From Bacteroidota bacterium (GTDB taxonomy: Bacteria; Bacteroidota; Bacteroidia; Flavobacteriales; Flavobacteriaceae): a stretch of DNA of 9,674 nucleotides. Numbering within the stretch: position 1 is the first letter of the stretch; the number at the start of each line of letters is the position of its first letter. The position numbers and the translations under genes are program-made. The stretch lies in NCBI GenBank assembly GCA_009936675.1, contig JAACDY010000029.1, forward strand, positions 1 through 9,674. The letters are read 5' to 3'. Shown piece after piece: positions 7,890 through 9,674 of the stretch. The notes beneath the pieces were generated by a model. That model saw nothing but the letters and a program-made list of their open reading frames with translations. It had not been told where the DNA came from and did not search any database.

Positions 7890-8113
7890 ATGCAAAACAT
7901 ATTAGTCGTTTTGATTTTTTAGCCCTTCTTTTCGGAGGAGTTTACTGGTATGCGGGTTATTCAACTCGTACTGGTTTTGCGAAGGATGAAAATCAAAACT
8001 TTATCCCAGATGCTTGGGAAGAAAAATTCAGTTGGTTTTTCTCAGGAAAAGGCATCATCATGCTAATGTTGGGTGTAGCGATCGGTTTTACTTTGGCAAC
8101 AGTCATCGGATAA
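7890..8113 (+). pseudogene. Small two-transmembrane protein of unknown function, reading frame broken at a T-run
   Basis: From ATG 7890 the frame reads MQNILVVLIF and meets TAG at 7920-7922, just after six Ts (7915-7920). Read one base back (-1), the same stretch continues open to TAA at 8113; adding one T would give a single 74-residue protein. The restored protein has a hydrophobic segment at about residues 3-23, a polar middle, and a second hydrophobic segment at about 56-73. The middle contains DENQNFIPDAWEE, with D33, N35, N37, I39, D41 and E44 spaced like a calcium-binding loop. No ATG, GTG or TTG exists in the downstream frame before the break, so the downstream part cannot be a separate normal gene. 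The break could be a sequencing error in the homopolymer, a true loss of function, or frameshifting at T-TTT-TTA. I do not recognise the family. A terminator follows. Confidence 0.75.
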
Positions 8114-8140
8114 AACTATTCAACTCCAACAATTTCAGAA

Positions 8141-8171
8141 AAAAAAGTCTTCTTTAAGGAGGCTTTTTTTT
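8141..8171 (+). terminator. Intrinsic terminator after the small membrane-protein gene
   Basis: The arms AAAAAAGTCTTC (8141-8152) and GGAGGCTTTTTT (8158-8169) pair over 12 positions, including two G-T pairs, around a five-base loop. A T-run extends to 8171. It lies 27 bases after the stop of the broken small gene and separates that unit from the sulfatase. Confidence 0.8.
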
Positions 8172-8243
8172 GGCACGATTCTTATAAATTCTGTTCAACT
8201 GGATTAATATTATTTTTATTTTTATAATAATAAGCCAACCACT
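8172..8243 (+). promoter_or_regulatory. Sulfatase upstream region
   Basis: These 72 very AT-rich bases between the terminator and the sulfatase start should carry the sulfatase promoter, because the terminator isolates it from upstream transcription. I find no exact TAnnTTTG element and no Shine-Dalgarno sequence, only T/A runs. Confidence 0.2.
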
Positions 8244-9551
8244 ATGAATAAATTATGCATTATACTTTTTGGACTGTCATTACTCAGTCTAAATGCTCAA
8301 AAAAACACCCCACCTCCCAATATAGTTATGATTTTGGCGGATGACTTGGGTTTTGAGTGTATAAACTCTTATGGAGGCACCTCCTACGATACTCCCAATT
8401 TGACTCAACTAGCTCAAACTGGAATGCAATTTGAAAATTGTCATTCCCAACCCATATGTACGCCATCGAGAGTGAAACTAATGACGGGGAAATCCAATAA
8501 AAAAAATCATGTCAAATTTGGCTACCTCAACCCAAAGGAAGTAACCTTCAGTCAACTTTTGCAAAAAAAAGGATACGCAACCATGATTGGAGGAAAATGG
8601 CAATTGGGTAAAGATGCTTCATTACCTGGCCATTTCGGATTCGACGAACACATACTCTGGCAATTGACAACCTCTGGGAGAGACTCTTTGGGATGGGACA
8701 AAAGATATGTCAATCCTGTTCTTGAAATCAATGGCAAAGTATATGAAAAAAATGAAGGGAAATACTCTACAGACATGGTGGTGGACTATATCAACGATTT
8801 TATCAAAAGAAAAAAAGACCAACCCTTTTTGGTCTATTATCCAATGATTCTTACTCATTGTCCCTTTGATCCCACCCCACATTCCAAAGATTGGGATCCT
8901 ACGGATATGGGATCGAAAACTTATAAAGGAAACGCAAAGTATTTTGGTGATATGGTTTCCTATCTGGATTTTTCAGTAGGAAGAATTGTTAAGCAGTTGG
9001 ATCGGTTGGGATTGAGAGAAAATACGATCATTTTGTTCACCGGTGACAATGGTACCGATACACCTGTAGTCTCCATGATGGATAACCTGTCAGTGGTCGG
9101 TGGAAAAGGAAAGACTACTGACAATGGAACTCATGTTCCGCTGATCGTCAATTGGAAAGGAGTCGTAAAACCCAACGAACGATCCGAAGCCTTGGTAGAT
9201 TTTAGCGACTTTTTCCCAACCATATGTGAGGCCGCAGGAATCCCAATGGATTTGAGTTTGAATTTGGATGGGGTCAGTTATTATTCTCAGTTGCTGGGAA
9301 AAGAGGGGCCTAAAAGAAAATGGATTCATACTTGGTATAACAGAGACGGGGGATCAAATCCTATGAGCGCTACAAGCGAATGGGTAAGAAACGAAAACTA
9401 TAAACTCTATGTGGGCAACAAATTTTATAACATCAAAAAAGATCCTGCAGAAAAAAATAGGATTCCCACTAACGCATTAACCGATCAAGAGAAAACCCTT
9501 CGAAAGGAGTTTATTGGGGTTTTAAATGATTATAAACATCTTAGAAACTGA
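8244..9551 (+). CDS. Secreted type I (formylglycine) sulfatase
   Basis: This 435-residue S1-family sulfatase hydrolyses sulfate esters, probably on a carbohydrate; the exact substrate cannot be told. A signal peptide ends at ...SLNA-Q (after residue 18), so the enzyme is exported to the periplasm or beyond; no lipobox and no clear T9SS C-terminal domain is seen. The maturation motif CTPSRVKLMTG (72-82) marks C72 for conversion to formylglycine, with R76 in the active site. Metal ligands are D33-D34 and D268-N269. Other likely active-site residues are K118, H205, K288 and H297 (GTHVP). In the second signature the usual GKWHLG reads GKWQLG, with Q120 in place of histidine. The gene appears monocistronic. 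A maturase (FGE or anSME) must be encoded elsewhere, since the FGE-like GldJ in this window lacks the needed cysteines. No polysaccharide-utilisation genes are adjacent. Confidence 0.92.
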   Translation: MNKLCIILFGLSLLSLNAQKNTPPPNIVMILADDLGFECINSYGGTSYDTPNLTQLAQTGMQFENCHSQPICTPSRVKLMTGKSNKKNHVKFGYLNPKEVTFSQLLQKKGYATMIGGKWQLGKDASLPGHFGFDEHILWQLTTSGRDSLGWDKRYVNPVLEINGKVYEKNEGKYSTDMVVDYINDFIKRKKDQPFLVYYPMILTHCPFDPTPHSKDWDPTDMGSKTYKGNAKYFGDMVSYLDFSVGRIVKQLDRLGLRENTIILFTGDNGTDTPVVSMMDNLSVVGGKGKTTDNGTHVPLIVNWKGVVKPNERSEALVDFSDFFPTICEAAGIPMDLSLNLDGVSYYSQLLGKEGPKRKWIHTWYNRDGGSNPMSATSEWVRNENYKLYVGNKFYNIKKDPAEKNRIPTNALTDQEKTLRKEFIGVLNDYKHLRN

Positions 9552-9632
9552 ACGGAATTGAAGAAATTCAGCAGAAGAATGACGGATATAGAAAGGATGG
9601 TATTTTAAAAAGTTTTTCTATGTATAAAAAAG
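9552..9632. other. Spacer between the sulfatase and tRNA-Val
   Basis: In these 81 bases, ATAGAAA near 9589 and TTTCTAT near 9616 form a 7-base inverted repeat with a loop of about 20 bases, without a following T-run on the plus strand. It is too weak to call a terminator. On the minus strand a six-T run follows the tRNA closely (9625-9630). Nothing else is visible. Confidence 0.3.
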
Positions 9633-9674
9633 TGGGTGTTACTGGATTCGAACCGGTGACCTCTACCCTGTCAA
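9633..9674 (-). tRNA. tRNA-Val(GAC), 3' part (position 32 to 73), cut by the window edge
   Basis: On the minus strand the last 42 bases read as anticodon loop TTGACAG (anticodon GAC), stem half GGTAG, variable loop AGGTC, T-arm ACCGG-TTCGAAT-CCAGT, acceptor strand AACACCC and discriminator A. CCA is not encoded, as is usual in this phylum. The T-stem has one C-A mismatch (positions 51-63). The D-arm and 5' acceptor strand lie outside the window. It converges with the sulfatase. Confidence 0.88.

Noticed and set aside
7890..7922. A genuine 10-residue leader peptide ending at TAG 7920-7922
   Set aside because: The hydrophobic N-terminus continues smoothly in the -1 frame, and the downstream frame has no start codon of its own, so a split single gene explains the sequence better than a leader peptide.
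9575..9622. Terminator shared by the sulfatase and the tRNA
   Set aside because: The 7-base inverted repeat has a loop of about 20 bases and no T-run after it on the plus strand.
1..9674. CRISPR arrays, insertion sequences, att sites or phage genes
   Set aside because: No spaced direct repeats, transposase or integrase motifs, or terminal inverted repeats were seen; the single tRNA at the edge has no adjacent integrase within the window.

Overview
The window reads as the chromosome of a marine-type or environmental member of the Flavobacteriia (Bacteroidota). The evidence is the T9SS/gliding genes porV and gldJ, a pdhA-pdhC pair without an adjacent E1-beta gene, AT-rich spacers with little Shine-Dalgarno signal, and a secreted type I sulfatase. 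No mobile element, CRISPR array or phage gene is visible, and the region looks like core genome with one possible accessory gene (the sulfatase).

Layout. Positions 1-2588 are on the minus strand: the 5' end of the pyruvate dehydrogenase E2 gene (cut by the window edge), pdhA (E1 alpha) one base upstream of it, and porV, the outer-membrane shuttle protein of the type IX secretion system. A 188-bp divergent spacer separates porV from gldJ (2777-4477, plus), an outer-membrane-anchored lipoprotein of the gliding/T9SS ring. A strong intrinsic terminator follows gldJ, and its T-run touches the start codon of murF (4512-5798, plus), the last cytoplasmic Mur ligase. murF converges with acs (5802-7703, minus, acetyl-CoA synthetase) with only 3 bp between the stop codons. 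A 186-bp divergent spacer leads to a small two-TM protein gene at 7890-8113, which is broken by a one-base shortage in a T-run and followed by a good terminator. Next comes a secreted sulfatase (8244-9551, plus). The 3' part of a tRNA-Val(GAC) on the minus strand ends the window.

How the genes fit together. PorV and GldJ both serve T9SS secretion and gliding. Pyruvate dehydrogenase and Acs are two routes to acetyl-CoA. MurF is housekeeping cell-wall synthesis. The sulfatase suggests use of sulfated polysaccharides. In well-known flavobacteria the order, from memory, is gldJ / porU-porV-cdd-pdhA-pdhC; here porU and cdd are both missing from that block.

I do not see a convincing new multi-gene system. 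The least explained item is the small two-membrane-segment protein with a central calcium-loop-like motif and a frame break at a slippery T-run.
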